Below, one piece after another: positions 16,392 to 24,672 of a stretch of 64,000 bases of DNA (the first letter of the stretch is position 1; every line of letters starts with the position of its first letter). The position numbers and the translations under genes were made by a program. The notes beneath the pieces were generated by a model. The model worked only from the letters and a program-made list of their open reading frames with translations, was not told where the DNA came from and searched no databases. Origin of the DNA: Acidibrevibacterium fodinaquatile (GTDB lineage: Bacteria > Pseudomonadota > Alphaproteobacteria > Acetobacterales > Acetobacteraceae); contig NZ_CP029177.1 in assembly GCF_003352165.1 (NCBI RefSeq), positions 1 through 64,000 on the forward strand, in the 5' to 3' direction.

Positions 16392-17981
16392 ATGGACCAG
16401 GAAAATACCAACAAAATCCAGTTCGAAAAAAACGATGACAGCGTCGTCGTGATCATCGGTTCGGGAGCTGGCGGCGGCACGCTCGCTAACGAACTTGCGC
16501 AGCAAGGCATCAAAGTCGTGTTGTTGGAAGCCGGTGATTGGCACACGCAGACCGATTTCATCGCCGATGAATGGCCCTCGTTTACGCAGCTTGCTTGGCT
16601 TGATCCGCGAACGACATCGGGCACCTGGCGTGTGGCCAAGGATTTTCCCACACTTCCGGCGTGGGTGTGCAAGACCGTCGGCGGCACCACGGTGCATTGG
16701 GCGGGAGCGAGCCTGCGCATTCAGCCGCATGAATTCCAGACCCGCACCGTCTATGGCGATATTCCCGGCGCCAATCTCTTGGATTGGCCAATAACGCGCA
16801 CCGATCTCGACCCGTTTTATGATCTCGCCGAGAAAAAAATGGGTGTGACACGCACCAATGGCATCCCCGGGCTTCCCGGCAATAATAATTTCAAGGTTCT
16901 TTATAACGGCGCGAGCAAGCTCGGCTATAAGGAAGTGAGCACCGGCAGGATGGCGATCAACTCCGAGCCGCGTGATGGTCGAACCCATTGCTACCAGCGC
17001 GGCTTTTGCTTCCAAGGATGCCGGACGGGGGCGAAATGGTCGACGCTTTACACGGAGATTCCAAAAGCCTTGGCAACCGGCAAATGCGAGGTGCGCGCCA
17101 AGGCACAGGTGGTGCGGATCGAGCATGACGCGCAAGGCAAGGCCGCCGCCGTTCTTTATGTCGATGGCGAGGGCAATCTGCAGCGCCAGCGCGCGCGCGT
17201 CGTCGCGCTTGCCGCGAACTCGATCGAGACCCCGCGCCTTCTCCTGCTCTCCGCGTCCGCCATGTTCCCCGACGGTCTCGCCAACAGCTCTGGTCAGGTC
17301 GGGCGAAATTACATGCGCCACCTCACCGCCTCGGTTTATGCGACCTTTCCCAACCGCGTCGAAATGTTCAAGGGCACGACGATGGCCGGCATCGTTGGCG
17401 ACGAGGCGCGGCTCGATCCCAAGCGCGGCTTCGTCGGCGGCTATCACATGGAGACGATTTCGCTCGGGCTTCCCTTCTATGCCGCGTTTCTCGACCCTGG
17501 CGCGTGGGGGCGCGCGTTTACCAACGCGCTCGATCAATACGCCAATACCGCCGGGATGTGGATCGTCGGCGAGGACATGCCACGCGAGACCAATCGCGTC
17601 ACACTCAATGACACGACGAAAGACCAATTCGGCCTTGCGGTTCCCAATGTGCATTACGATGATCATCCGAACGACGTCGCGATGCGCGACCATGCCTTCG
17701 CGCAAGGGACGGCGGTGTATCAGGCGGCGGGTGCCAAGGACGTCTATCTCGTGCCGCCCTATCCCTCCACCCATAACCTCGGCACCTGTCGGATGAGCGA
17801 CAAATCACGTGACGGCGTGTGCAATAAATTTGGCCAGACCCACGACGTCAAAAATCTTTTCATCTCCGACGGATCGCAATTCACCACGGGGGCTGCGGAA
17901 AACCCGACCTTGACGATCGTGACCCTTGCCATACGTCAAAGCCGCTTCATCGCCGAACAGATGAAGCAGGGGGCGATATGA
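16392..17981 (+). CDS. GMC-family FAD-dependent alcohol/sugar dehydrogenase, large subunit
   Basis: This 529-residue flavoprotein belongs to the GMC oxidoreductases. The FAD-binding dinucleotide fold is at the N-terminus (VVIIGSGAGGGTLANELAQQ), VGGTTVHWAGAS is the second FAD contact, and HNLGTCRMS carries the catalytic His. NPTLTIVTLAIRQ forms the conserved end. A Cys cluster (CYQRGFCFQGC, about residues 198-210) is typical of the dehydrogenases that carry a 3Fe-4S cluster to pass electrons on. It has no signal of its own and would be exported with the Tat-tagged small subunit encoded just upstream. The substrate cannot be read from the sequence; sugar acids, polyols or aldoses are all possible. 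Confidence 0.9.
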   Translation: MDQENTNKIQFEKNDDSVVVIIGSGAGGGTLANELAQQGIKVVLLEAGDWHTQTDFIADEWPSFTQLAWLDPRTTSGTWRVAKDFPTLPAWVCKTVGGTTVHWAGASLRIQPHEFQTRTVYGDIPGANLLDWPITRTDLDPFYDLAEKKMGVTRTNGIPGLPGNNNFKVLYNGASKLGYKEVSTGRMAINSEPRDGRTHCYQRGFCFQGCRTGAKWSTLYTEIPKALATGKCEVRAKAQVVRIEHDAQGKAAAVLYVDGEGNLQRQRARVVALAANSIETPRLLLLSASAMFPDGLANSSGQVGRNYMRHLTASVYATFPNRVEMFKGTTMAGIVGDEARLDPKRGFVGGYHMETISLGLPFYAAFLDPGAWGRAFTNALDQYANTAGMWIVGEDMPRETNRVTLNDTTKDQFGLAVPNVHYDDHPNDVAMRDHAFAQGTAVYQAAGAKDVYLVPPYPSTHNLGTCRMSDKSRDGVCNKFGQTHDVKNLFISDGSQFTTGAAENPTLTIVTLAIRQSRFIAEQMKQGAI

Positions 17982-18103
17982 GCGGCTAGGCTCTCGGCGG
18001 CGCGCTGGCCGATTGTCGCAAGGCAAGAGGCCGGCGTGCACGAGCGGCGTCTCGCCCGCAAAACGACCTAACCCTGGATGTAACCCTGGGAGACCACCGT
18101 GCG

Positions 18104-18454
18104 ATGTGCAAAATATATGCCTCCTCCGATCCCATTCTCTATGAATCGCGGACCCGTTCGGTGCGGATTCATGGGGTTGTGACGACGCTCCGGCTCGAAA
18201 ACATGTTCTGGCAGGTCATCCAAGAAATTGCCAATAACGAACATATGACGACGAGCCACTTCATTGAAAAACTCTATGATGAGCTCGCCGAAGAGCGTGG
18301 AGAAATTACTAATTTCAGCTCATTTCTTCGAGTTTGCTGCCTAATTTACATGCAGAACGTAAAACCGTTCCAGAACGAAGCGACATCGCAGCGGGCAATC
18401 GGCGGGATCATCGCCGATCGTGGCGCGAGCGCCTCGGTGCTGCCGCTCCGCTGA
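18104..18454 (+). CDS. Ribbon-helix-helix (RHH_4 type) protein
   Basis: This 116-residue protein is of the RHH_4 type, common in alphaproteobacteria. The strand RSVRIHGVVTTLRLENMFW is followed by helices VIQEIANNEHMTTSHFIEKL and FSSFLRVCCLIYMQ. The RHH part covers roughly residues 18-85, and the C-terminal tail is poorly conserved. It is probably a DNA-binding regulator, possibly of a distant target. It stands 120 bases after the GMC genes, and a strong hairpin follows. Confidence 0.75.
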   Translation: MCKIYASSDPILYESRTRSVRIHGVVTTLRLENMFWQVIQEIANNEHMTTSHFIEKLYDELAEERGEITNFSSFLRVCCLIYMQNVKPFQNEATSQRAIGGIIADRGASASVLPLR

Positions 18455-18474
18455 CGGCGCGCCGCATCGCCTTT

Positions 18475-18500
18475 GCCACACGCTGCGGGCAGCGTGTGGC
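18475..18500 (+). terminator. Hairpin after the RHH_4 gene
   Basis: GCCACACGCTGC and GCAGCGTGTGGC form a perfect 12-bp inverted repeat with only GG between. This is a strong terminator-like hairpin 20 bases after the RHH_4 stop, though no T run follows. Confidence 0.65.
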
Positions 18501-18886
18501 AGGCATGAGACTGTTCACCTCTCGGCGGAAGCCATCGGCGATCTGACACAGAGGAAAGCGAACATGCCCGGCGGGTTGTCCAGACCCGAGTTTAACAGCC
18601 AGTTCTCAAAACTTCTTGATAGTCAGTGAGTTACGGGCGTGCGGCGGGGCCTTAGCACCACGTTTGCCCGGAGAAGGATGATCAGGGGGATGGCTGGGGA
18701 GCGGCGTCGCGGATGTTCGGCGGCGGTGCCACGCCAACGGCTTGGAACGCTTTGCCGGCAACGCCGGTCGCAGGGGGTCGCAGGATGACCCCAGTTAAAC
18801 AGCGTGTTTTCCTAAGCAATTGAATAGACGTGCGAAATCGGGCGCAGGTCTGGAATGTGGCACTACAGGACGGATTGAATGGCGGA
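18501..18886. other. Stretch without a recognised gene
   Basis: I see no credible gene here. A short open frame near 18564 (MPGGLSRPEFNSQFSKLLDSQ, in part) looks like the tail of something lost. The part nearest 18887 is likely the downstream end of the IS1634-type element whose transposase tail follows. Confidence 0.4.
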
Positions 18887-19314
18887 TCAGGCTGCGGCTT
18901 GCTGCGGGGTCTGAAGACGGGGCGGCAGTGCGATGCGGGCGGCCTTGAAGGCTGTGGCCGCCGCGACGCCGGCTTCGGTGCGGACCTGCCAGCGCTTGCC
19001 GTTCTGGCTGATTTCGCCGTGCTGCAGCCGGTCGAGATCGCGCAGGAGATCGGCCCATTCGACGCGCTTGCCGGCCTGGTGGAGTCTTTCGTCGAGCGCC
19101 TGGTGCAGGATCAGGGCGAGGAAAGAGCAGAACACCTGGCCGCGGATGGCGGCGTCGGAGGAATGGTAGATTGGCCGGGTGCGCATCGTCGCCTTCGCGA
19201 CACGGAACAACCGTTCGACATTCTGCAGGTCCCGGTAGCGGAGCACCGCCTGCAGCGGTGAAATCCGGGCGTTGGAGCGCAGCACGAAGACGCCGTCGAA
19301 GCGGGCATCGCTCC
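18887..19314 (-). pseudogene. IS1634-type transposase, C-terminal fragment
   Basis: The minus strand reads SDARFDGVFVLRSN, then LQAVLRYRDLQNVERLFRVA and MRTRPIYHSSDAAIRGQVF. This is the last third of IS1634-family transposases, including the conserved Glu region. The protein ends normally at 18887. The upstream two thirds are missing: at 19305-19314 the sequence passes directly into a fragment of the RHE_PE00001 gene, with the ten bases GCATCGCTCC fitting both. Confidence 0.7.
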
Positions 19315-19626
19315 AAGCGGCGCCTGTTCGGGCTCAAAGGTCTGGCGCCGCTGCGTGAGGTGGTGCGCCTGCCCTATCGGCCCGATCCGAACCGCGGTCC
19401 CGGCCACCCACGCCAACCCAGCGAGGCGGAAGAGGCCGACATTGCGCCGCCGCCGTTGCCGCCCCTGACCCCAATCGAGCGCCGGGCCTTCGACTACACC
19501 GCCCTCGAAGAGGCGATGGCGCATCTCGACGCCGTGGTGCGCCGGACCCGTCACGTCCTGGTTCGCAGGGAGCCGGACACGCCGCCAGTATCGGAACCAA
19601 GTCCGAAGCCCCTTAAGCGAGTCTAG
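19305..19626 (+). pseudogene. RHE_PE00001 family C-terminal fragment
   Basis: The plus strand reads RLFGLKGLAPLREVV and on through ADIAPPPLPPLTPIERRAFD to VRRTRHVL, nearly identical to the end of the gene at 8113-9237. It then diverges and stops at 19624-19626. The N-terminal three quarters are absent. It is a product of recombination between a mobile-element tail and a second copy of the plasmid gene. Confidence 0.8.
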
Positions 19627-19708
19627 GCGCAATTATATTTGCGCCTAGACTCCAATGCTGCGCTTATCCTTGATTCTTGCGCATATATTCGCCATTATTG
19701 CGCCTAGA
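19621..19708 (+). promoter_or_regulatory. Palindromic operator region upstream of fic
   Basis: GTCTAGGCGCAA (19621-19632) and TTGCGCCTAGAC (19639-19650) form a perfect 12-bp inverted repeat with a six-base spacer. A further half site TTGCGCCTAGA lies at 19698-19708, 23 bases before the Fic start codon. Two weaker echoes (CTGCGCTTA, CTTGCGCAT) lie between. The arrangement suggests repression by a dimeric HTH protein, most simply the N-terminal wing of the Fic protein itself. Confidence 0.6.
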
Positions 19709-19731
19709 TTCTATGTGCAGGAAAGGCCGCT

Positions 19732-21114
19732 TTGGCGAACCAGATCCCAGAGGAAGCACTAGCGGCAATCGAAGAGGTCGTACGACGCAACCCCAACGGG
19801 GTATCGGCGCCGGAGATTCTGCGCGCCCTGGCAGCGCCTATCCCGCCACGCACCCTCCAATACCGGCTCAAGCATCTCGTCACCCGAAATCGCATCGTCA
19901 TGGACGGCGAAGGGCGGTGGGCGCGATACCGGATGCCCGATACAGCCATCAACGCGGTCGCGCGGGAAGACACCAAAGAACCTATCATTCCTCTATCTGA
20001 AGTGGGAACAGCGATCCGCGATTACGTCCGTCAGGCACCGGAAGCTCGCAAGCCGGTCGGCTACGATCGTAAGTTCCTCGACCGCTATCGGCCGAACGTT
20101 TCCTTCTACTTGACGCCGCAGGACCGCGCGCATCTGGCGACCGTTGGTCGCCCACAAATCGCCGAACAGCCTGCAGGCACCTATGCCAAACTGATCCTCA
20201 GCAGGCTGTTGATCGATCTTTCCTGGAATTCGAGCCGCCTCGAAGGCAACACCTACTCCCTCCTCGACACGAAACGCCTCATCGAGCTGGGCGAAGAGGC
20301 TGTCGGCCGTGTGCATCTCGAGGCGCAGATGATCTTGAATCACAAGGACGCGATCGAGTTCCTGGTCGGCGCGGCCGACGACATCGGCTTCAACCGCTAC
20401 ACCCTCCTCAATCTCCACGCGCTTCTCGCCAACAACCTCCTCGCCGATCCTTCGGCGGCCGGCAGGCTACGTTACATCGCCATCGGCATCGAACGCTCCG
20501 CCTTCCATCCGCTGGAGGTGCCGCAGCTCATTGAGGAAAGCTTCGATCAGATCCTGGCAACTGCTGCCGCGATCAGCGACCCCTTTGAGCAAGCGTTCTT
20601 CGTGATGGTGCAGCTTCCATATCTGCAGCCCTTCGACGATGTGAACAAGCGCGTGTCACGCCTTGCAGCCAACATCCCGCTCATCAAGCATAACTTGTCC
20701 CCGCTCTCGTTCATCGACGTGCCCCGGCAGACCTACACGGAGGCCGTGCTCGGTGTTTATGAACTGAACAAAATTGATCTCTTGAAGGACGTCTTCATCT
20801 GGGCCTATGAGCGCTCGGCCGCGCGCTATGCCGCCGTTCGCCAATCTCTCGGTGAACCCGATCCCTTCCGGCTTCGCTACCGCGAACAGCTTCGCGAGCT
20901 CATCGCCGAACTCGTTCGGGCTCGCGTGGGTCGGAAGGATGCCGTGGCAAGAATAGCAGCGTGGTCAAAGAAGGAGATCGACCCGGGCGACCACAAGCGC
21001 TTCGCCGAGATCGCCGAGGGCGAGCTGATAGGTCTGCATGAAGGTAATTTTGCCCGCTATCGAATCCGCCCATCGGAATTCGCAGCCTGGCGGCAAGTCT
21101 GGGAGTCGAGATGA
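19732..21114 (+). CDS. Fic/DOC family protein with N-terminal HTH and variant active-site motif
   Basis: This 460-residue protein carries a Fic domain, the fold that transfers AMP or related groups to proteins. Residues 1-70 look like a winged helix (GVSAPEILRALAAPIPPRTL, LVTRNRIVMDGEGRWARY). A class II inhibitory motif precedes the domain (SSRLEGNTYSLLD, S-x-x-x-E-G-N). The Fic core motif, normally HPFx[DE]GNGRxxR, reads LQPFDDVNKRVSR here: the catalytic His is Gln and the GNGR loop is VNKR. The same pattern is known from a subgroup of proteobacterial Fic proteins, so it may be a lineage feature, but classical AMP transfer is doubtful. TTG at 19732 follows AGGAAAGG and is the best start. The operator lies directly upstream. 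Confidence 0.85.
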   Translation: MANQIPEEALAAIEEVVRRNPNGVSAPEILRALAAPIPPRTLQYRLKHLVTRNRIVMDGEGRWARYRMPDTAINAVAREDTKEPIIPLSEVGTAIRDYVRQAPEARKPVGYDRKFLDRYRPNVSFYLTPQDRAHLATVGRPQIAEQPAGTYAKLILSRLLIDLSWNSSRLEGNTYSLLDTKRLIELGEEAVGRVHLEAQMILNHKDAIEFLVGAADDIGFNRYTLLNLHALLANNLLADPSAAGRLRYIAIGIERSAFHPLEVPQLIEESFDQILATAAAISDPFEQAFFVMVQLPYLQPFDDVNKRVSRLAANIPLIKHNLSPLSFIDVPRQTYTEAVLGVYELNKIDLLKDVFIWAYERSAARYAAVRQSLGEPDPFRLRYREQLRELIAELVRARVGRKDAVARIAAWSKKEIDPGDHKRFAEIAEGELIGLHEGNFARYRIRPSEFAAWRQVWESR

Positions 21115-21123
21115 CCTATGGTC

Positions 21124-21165
21124 GTGGTCGAGTAGCTCGGCCATTCGGCTCTGCCCTCACAGGAA
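21124..21165 (-). repeat. 42-bp repeat, second copy of the sequence at 25683-25724
   Basis: On the minus strand this reads CTGTGAGGGCAGAGCCGAAT followed by GGCCGAGCTACTCGACCA. It matches 25683-25724 apart from two single-base differences in length. In the other copy the repeat is preceded by a domain V-like hairpin, so it may be the 3' end of a group II intron. Here the domain V part is missing and the dioxygenase fragment abuts it. Confidence 0.5.
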
Positions 21166-21350
21166 GACGAAATCGACGGGCGAGCGCCAGCGTGTGCGCC
21201 CGTCTGTCGCTGGCTCGAACGGAGCGATCAGGGATGCCTTGACGCCGAACACGGCGTCCGTGGAGAGCCAGGGATCATCGCCGACGAAAGTGTGGGTGAC
21301 CAAGCGCTGATAACCCGGCGCGGTAATCATGAAATGCATATGCGCCGGCC
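21157..21350 (-). pseudogene. Intradiol ring-cleavage dioxygenase, C-terminal fragment
   Basis: The minus strand gives [20 protein letters not shown] and [18 protein letters not shown], ending at 21157. This is the C-terminal part of hydroxyquinol or catechol 1,2-dioxygenases, and HxHF supplies two of the iron ligands. Everything upstream of the RPAHMHF motif is gone, replaced by an IS21-type end at about 21342-21372. Hydroxyquinol dioxygenase belongs to aromatic degradation, so the replicon once carried such a pathway. Confidence 0.7.
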
Positions 21351-21372
21351 TGGTTTTGATCCGCCGTTGACA
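21342..21372. mobile_element. Remnant end of an IS21-type element
   Basis: CGCCGGCCTGGTTTTGATCC and CGCCGTTGACAC are shared, base for base, with 44878-44908. On the minus strand the end reads TGTCAACGGCGGATCAAAAC, a terminal sequence style common in IS21 elements. Only the tip remains; it joins the dioxygenase fragment on one side and the Cas6-like fragment on the other. Confidence 0.5.
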
Positions 21373-21640
21373 CCATGCCCTCCTTGCCCTCGCTCCCGCC
21401 TGCCGTGGTGTCACCCAAGCCACCCCGTGGCGCGGCCGGCCACTCGATCTTCTGCGCTATTCCGGCGCACGAAAACAGGAAGTGGAGCTGCGCCGCATCA
21501 CCGGCGCGCTCGCTCTGCCGCACGGCCCGGGGCCGTTACGGCCCCTGCTCGTGGCCGTGAGCTGGATCCATCTCGGCAAGGGAACCGTCTTCGGCCTCGG
21601 CCAGATGCTGATCGCCCTGCGTGATGAGACCGGCGCCTGA
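21371..21640 (+). pseudogene. Cas6-like CRISPR RNA endonuclease, C-terminal fragment
   Basis: An open frame without a start codon runs from after the stop at 21368-21370 to a TGA at 21638-21640. It reads [20 protein letters not shown], then GALALPHGPGPLRPLL and SWIHLGKGTVFGLGQMLIAL. The order RYSgRQ, GxLxL, then a leader plus HLGKGTxFGLGxxxI is the C-terminal hallmark of Cas6 RAMP proteins, whose Gly-rich loop is the last element. The N-terminal part is replaced by an IS end. No other cas gene or repeat array is in the window. A non-CRISPR RAMP protein is the alternative. Confidence 0.55.
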
Positions 21641-21653
21641 CCGCGCTTGGGCA

Positions 21654-22015
21654 TCATCGCCCGAGCGGGCAGCCATCGAAGCCGAGCGGATGGACCGCTT
21701 GGGCGGCAGGAGTCTCGGCCCGCAGCGTGTAAAGATCCCAGGGCTGCTGGCGCGCCGCCAGCGGTTTCACCTCGAACAAATAGGCCGGAAACAACCCCCG
21801 CCCGTCGGCGCGGATCGCGCCCGCGCCAAAGGCGTCATCATCGGTCGGCATCGCCTTCATCTGCGCGACCACTCCCCGTCCGCTCGCTTTCGCGCGCGCC
21901 ATCCCGAGCGCGGCCACCGCCTTGAGATAATGCAGCGTCACCGCATAGGCGCTGGCATGCAGCATGTTCGGCCAGTTCTGCGGCGTCCGCGCGACGATTT
22001 TGCGTGCAAATCGCC
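21654..22015 (-). pseudogene. ABC transporter solute-binding protein, C-terminal half (split by IS21)
   Basis: This is the downstream part of the gene whose front is at 24673-25539. It reads RRFARKIVART, then MLHASAYAVTLHYLKAVAAL and ends ...HPLGFDGCPLGR. If copy B of the IS21 element and one 7-base duplication are removed, the reading frame is restored exactly (YWDLNDRT then RRFARK), giving about 411 residues. The stop at 21654 lies 13 bases from the convergent Cas6-like fragment. Confidence 0.85.
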
Positions 22016-22022
22016 GCGTGCG
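22016..22022. repeat. Target site duplication of IS21 copy B, left
   Basis: GCGTGCG occurs here and again at 24666-24672, directly outside the two ends of the element. Seven bases is within the usual IS21 range. Confidence 0.9.
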
Positions 22023-22171
22023 TGCGGATTCCGATGAAGTCGGCCATGCATTCCAACTTGAAGCCGGCCACTGCTTCCGAACTGAAGCCGGCCGGGGTTC
22101 CGATTTGAAGCCGGCCACCTGAGCGTCTTCGGTTGGGTCTGGTTGAATGATTATCGTGTCCTTGTTTTGGG

Positions 22172-22924
22172 TCAAGTTCGGGCGTGGGCCGGTGCCGGAT
22201 CGCGCTTTTTACGGAGGCTCTCGCCGGTGAGTTCGATGCGGTAGGCGTTGTGGACGAGGCGGTCGAGGATGGCGTCGGCGATGGTGGGATCGCCGATGAT
22301 TTCGTACCAGCGCTCGACCGGCACTTGGCTGGTGATGATGACGGAGCGCATCTCGTGGCGGTCATCGATAATTTCCAGCAGATCGCGGCGTTGGTCCGCG
22401 TTCAGGGTCTCGGGGCCCCAATCGTCCAAAATCAACAGGTCGAGCCTGGCGATCTGGCGCAGTGTTCTGGCGTAACGGCCATCGGCGCGGGCCAGCGCCA
22501 GGGCAGAGAACAGCCGCGGCACCCGGTGATAGGCGGTCGAGAGATCCTCGCGGCAAGCCTTCTGGCCCAGCGCGCAGGCCAGCCAGCTTTTGCCGACCCC
22601 GCAGGGGCCGGTAATGAGCAGATTATGCCGGGCGCGCACCCAGTCACAGCTGGCGAGTTTCAGGAACTGTGCCCGGTCGAGGCCGCGCGGGGCGCGGTAA
22701 TCGACATCCTCGACGCTGGCGGACTGGCGCAATTTGGCCGCGCGGGCGCGGCTCTCGAAGCGTTTCTGCTGTCGCAACGTGGCCTCGTGCTCGAGCAATA
22801 AAGCCAGCCATTCGGCATGGGCCAAACCGGCAACCTCCGGCCGGGCGTCGAGGTCCTTGAAGGCTTTGGCCATGCCGTGCAGGCCGAGTTTGAGCAGCAG
22901 GTCGAGGGTCGGGTGGGTGAGCAT
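22172..22924 (-). CDS. istB: IS21-family helper ATPase IstB (copy B)
   Basis: This 250-residue AAA+ ATPase is needed with IstA for transposition. The N-terminal helical domain (LLKLGLHGMAKAFKDLDARP) is followed by Walker A in LLITGPCGVGKSWLACALGQ and Walker B in LLILDDWGPETL. VIITSQVPVERWYEIIGD holds the sensor I region, and DRLVHNAYRIELTGESLRK is the conserved end. Length and motifs are normal. It follows istA by 21 bases. Confidence 0.95.
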   Translation of the reverse strand: MLTHPTLDLLLKLGLHGMAKAFKDLDARPEVAGLAHAEWLALLLEHEATLRQQKRFESRARAAKLRQSASVEDVDYRAPRGLDRAQFLKLASCDWVRARHNLLITGPCGVGKSWLACALGQKACREDLSTAYHRVPRLFSALALARADGRYARTLRQIARLDLLILDDWGPETLNADQRRDLLEIIDDRHEMRSVIITSQVPVERWYEIIGDPTIADAILDRLVHNAYRIELTGESLRKKRDPAPAHART

Positions 22925-22945
22925 GCTTGTTCCTTTCAGTGGAAA

Positions 22946-24487
22946 TCAGTGAAAATATTCGGCGCCGCGCAGATTGCCGTGGGTCAGCACCGCCTGCGCC
23001 TCATCTGGCGGGCTGGCCGTCTGGTCGAGCTTGCTGGCGATGATCGAGGCAATGCTCTTGTAGTTGAACGCGCCAAAGGCGACCGCTCGGGCCGCCACCG
23101 CCTCGGCGCGCGGACGGTCCAACTCCTTGAACAGCCGCAGGATGCCAAGGCATGTCCGAAACCCCTGTTCCGGATGCGGCCGGTTGGCGAGGATGGCGAT
23201 GATCAGCCCCTCGGTCTGCGGGCCGATCGATGCGCCCCATGAGCGGAACCGCTCCGGCGTCCATGCGGCGTAGCGCCGGTGCGCGCTCGGCATATGCTCA
23301 GGGGCAGTGCCGTGCCTTGGACCGCCATAGCGGCGCTGATGCACCGCGACCCGCTTGCCTTGGTGGAAGATCTCAACCATCCGCTCGGTGGCGCGGGTAT
23401 CGACTTGCTGGCGGATCAGCTGATGCGGCACCGAGTAGAAAAAGCCGCAGACCTCGACATGATAATCCAGCGAGACGCGGGCAAAACCCCACTCCGCAAA
23501 CTCATGGTCGGTCTCTGGCAATGCCGCCAAAGCCTGGCGTTCGATCGTCTCGAACAAATGCCGCCGGCTGACGCCGAGCCTGCGCATGACATGCGCGTTG
23601 ATCCGCTCCACCATGCCGGCAATCGCCTGGTTGGCTTCAGCCAGAGAGAAGAAAGTCTGCTGGCGCAACCGGCCCAGAATGTAGCTCTGGGCAAAGCGGA
23701 CACCGGCTTCCACCTTCGCCTTGTCCTTCGGGCGCCGCGGCCGGGCCGGCAAAACACCAACACCGTAATGCGAGGCCATCCGGCCATAGCTCAGGTTGAT
23801 CTCTGGATCGTAGAACGACGCCTTGTTGACGCCGGACTTCAGATTATCCGGCACGATCAGCCGCGGCACGCCGCCAAAAAACCGGAACATGCGGCTATGC
23901 GCGCCGATCCAATCCGGCAGCGTCTGGGTCCAGCTCGCCTCCGCGTAGGTGTAGTTCGACGCGCCCAGCACCGCGACAAAAATCTCCGCCATGCGCACGA
24001 TGCCAGTTGCGGGATCGGTGATGCCCAACTTTTTGCCGGAATAATCGACGAACACCTTGTCGCCCGCCCGGTGCTCCTGGCGCATGACCGGTGACAGCCG
24101 TGCCTCGAACTCCCTGAACAAATCGCAGAACCGGCTGTAGCTGTACCCTTCCGGATGCCCGGCGCGATATTCCTCCCACAGCACCATCAGGTTCACGCCC
24201 GGGCGCTTGAACTCGCAGACCAGCTCGCTCCAGACCGGCTCGGCGCGCCGGCGCACCCCCCGCGGCGCGCCGCTGCGGGCAAACAGCCGCTCCTCCAAAA
24301 CCGCATCACTGAGGTCGGCCGGCAACGGCCACGCCAGCCCCGCTGCCTGCGCCCGCTTCAGATTGTCCTGGATCGTGCTCCGCGCCACGCCCAGCATCCG
24401 CCCCATCGCCCTGGCGCTGATGCCGTCACTGGCCAGCCGTAAGGTTTGTCGTATCTGCCGCATCGTCAGCTCTCTCTTCGCCGGCAT
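22946..24487 (-). CDS. istA: IS21-family transposase IstA (copy B)
   Basis: The 513 residues are the same as in copy A at 245-1786: an N-terminal helix-turn-helix, a DDE core starting at VFVDYSGKK, and the Mu-type C-terminal domain. Here the whole element is present, with both ends and a fresh target duplication, so this copy is presumably functional. Promoter signals for the operon must lie between 24488 and 24665, inside the repeat-bearing end. Confidence 0.95.
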   Translation of the reverse strand: MPAKRELTMRQIRQTLRLASDGISARAMGRMLGVARSTIQDNLKRAQAAGLAWPLPADLSDAVLEERLFARSGAPRGVRRRAEPVWSELVCEFKRPGVNLMVLWEEYRAGHPEGYSYSRFCDLFREFEARLSPVMRQEHRAGDKVFVDYSGKKLGITDPATGIVRMAEIFVAVLGASNYTYAEASWTQTLPDWIGAHSRMFRFFGGVPRLIVPDNLKSGVNKASFYDPEINLSYGRMASHYGVGVLPARPRRPKDKAKVEAGVRFAQSYILGRLRQQTFFSLAEANQAIAGMVERINAHVMRRLGVSRRHLFETIERQALAALPETDHEFAEWGFARVSLDYHVEVCGFFYSVPHQLIRQQVDTRATERMVEIFHQGKRVAVHQRRYGGPRHGTAPEHMPSAHRRYAAWTPERFRSWGASIGPQTEGLIIAILANRPHPEQGFRTCLGILRLFKELDRPRAEAVAARAVAFGAFNYKSIASIIASKLDQTASPPDEAQAVLTHGNLRGAEYFH

Positions 24488-24665
24488 CCAGCCCTCCTCG
24501 TTGATGGTAACGAGAGGACAGTTGCCCGAGTTGCTGACCCAGCCGAAAACGCTGAAAAATCCCCGCCAGGTGGCCGGAATTAAATCGGAATGGTGGCCGG
24601 CTTCAAATCGGAACGCTGGCCGACATCAAATCGGAATCCCCGGCCGGCTTCCGTCGGAATCTGCA

Positions 24666-24672
24666 GCGTGCG
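24666..24672. repeat. Target site duplication of IS21 copy B, right
   Basis: GCGTGCG, identical to 22016-22022. The intact pair shows that copy B inserted here by simple transposition and that its flanks have not been exchanged since. Confidence 0.9.

Larger units (their letters stand above)
22023..24665 (-). mobile_element. IS21-family element, copy B (complete, 2643 bp)
   Basis: The ends are TGCGGATTCCGATGAAGTCG on the left and the complement of TGCAGATTCCGACGGAAGCC on the right, an imperfect terminal inverted repeat. Inside each end are further copies of CCGATTTGAAGCCGGCC-type repeats, as in other IS21 elements. It carries istA and istB on the minus strand and is flanked by GCGTGCG on both sides. 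It interrupts an ABC solute-binding protein gene. From 22702 on, it is identical to 1-1964. Confidence 0.95.

Noticed and set aside
1-24665. Replicon fusion (cointegrate) formed by the two direct IS21 copies around the repC region
   Set aside because: Copy B has matching 7-base duplications on both sides and the interrupted gene can be rejoined in frame. Recombination between copies would have exchanged its flanks. A simple insertion explains copy B fully.
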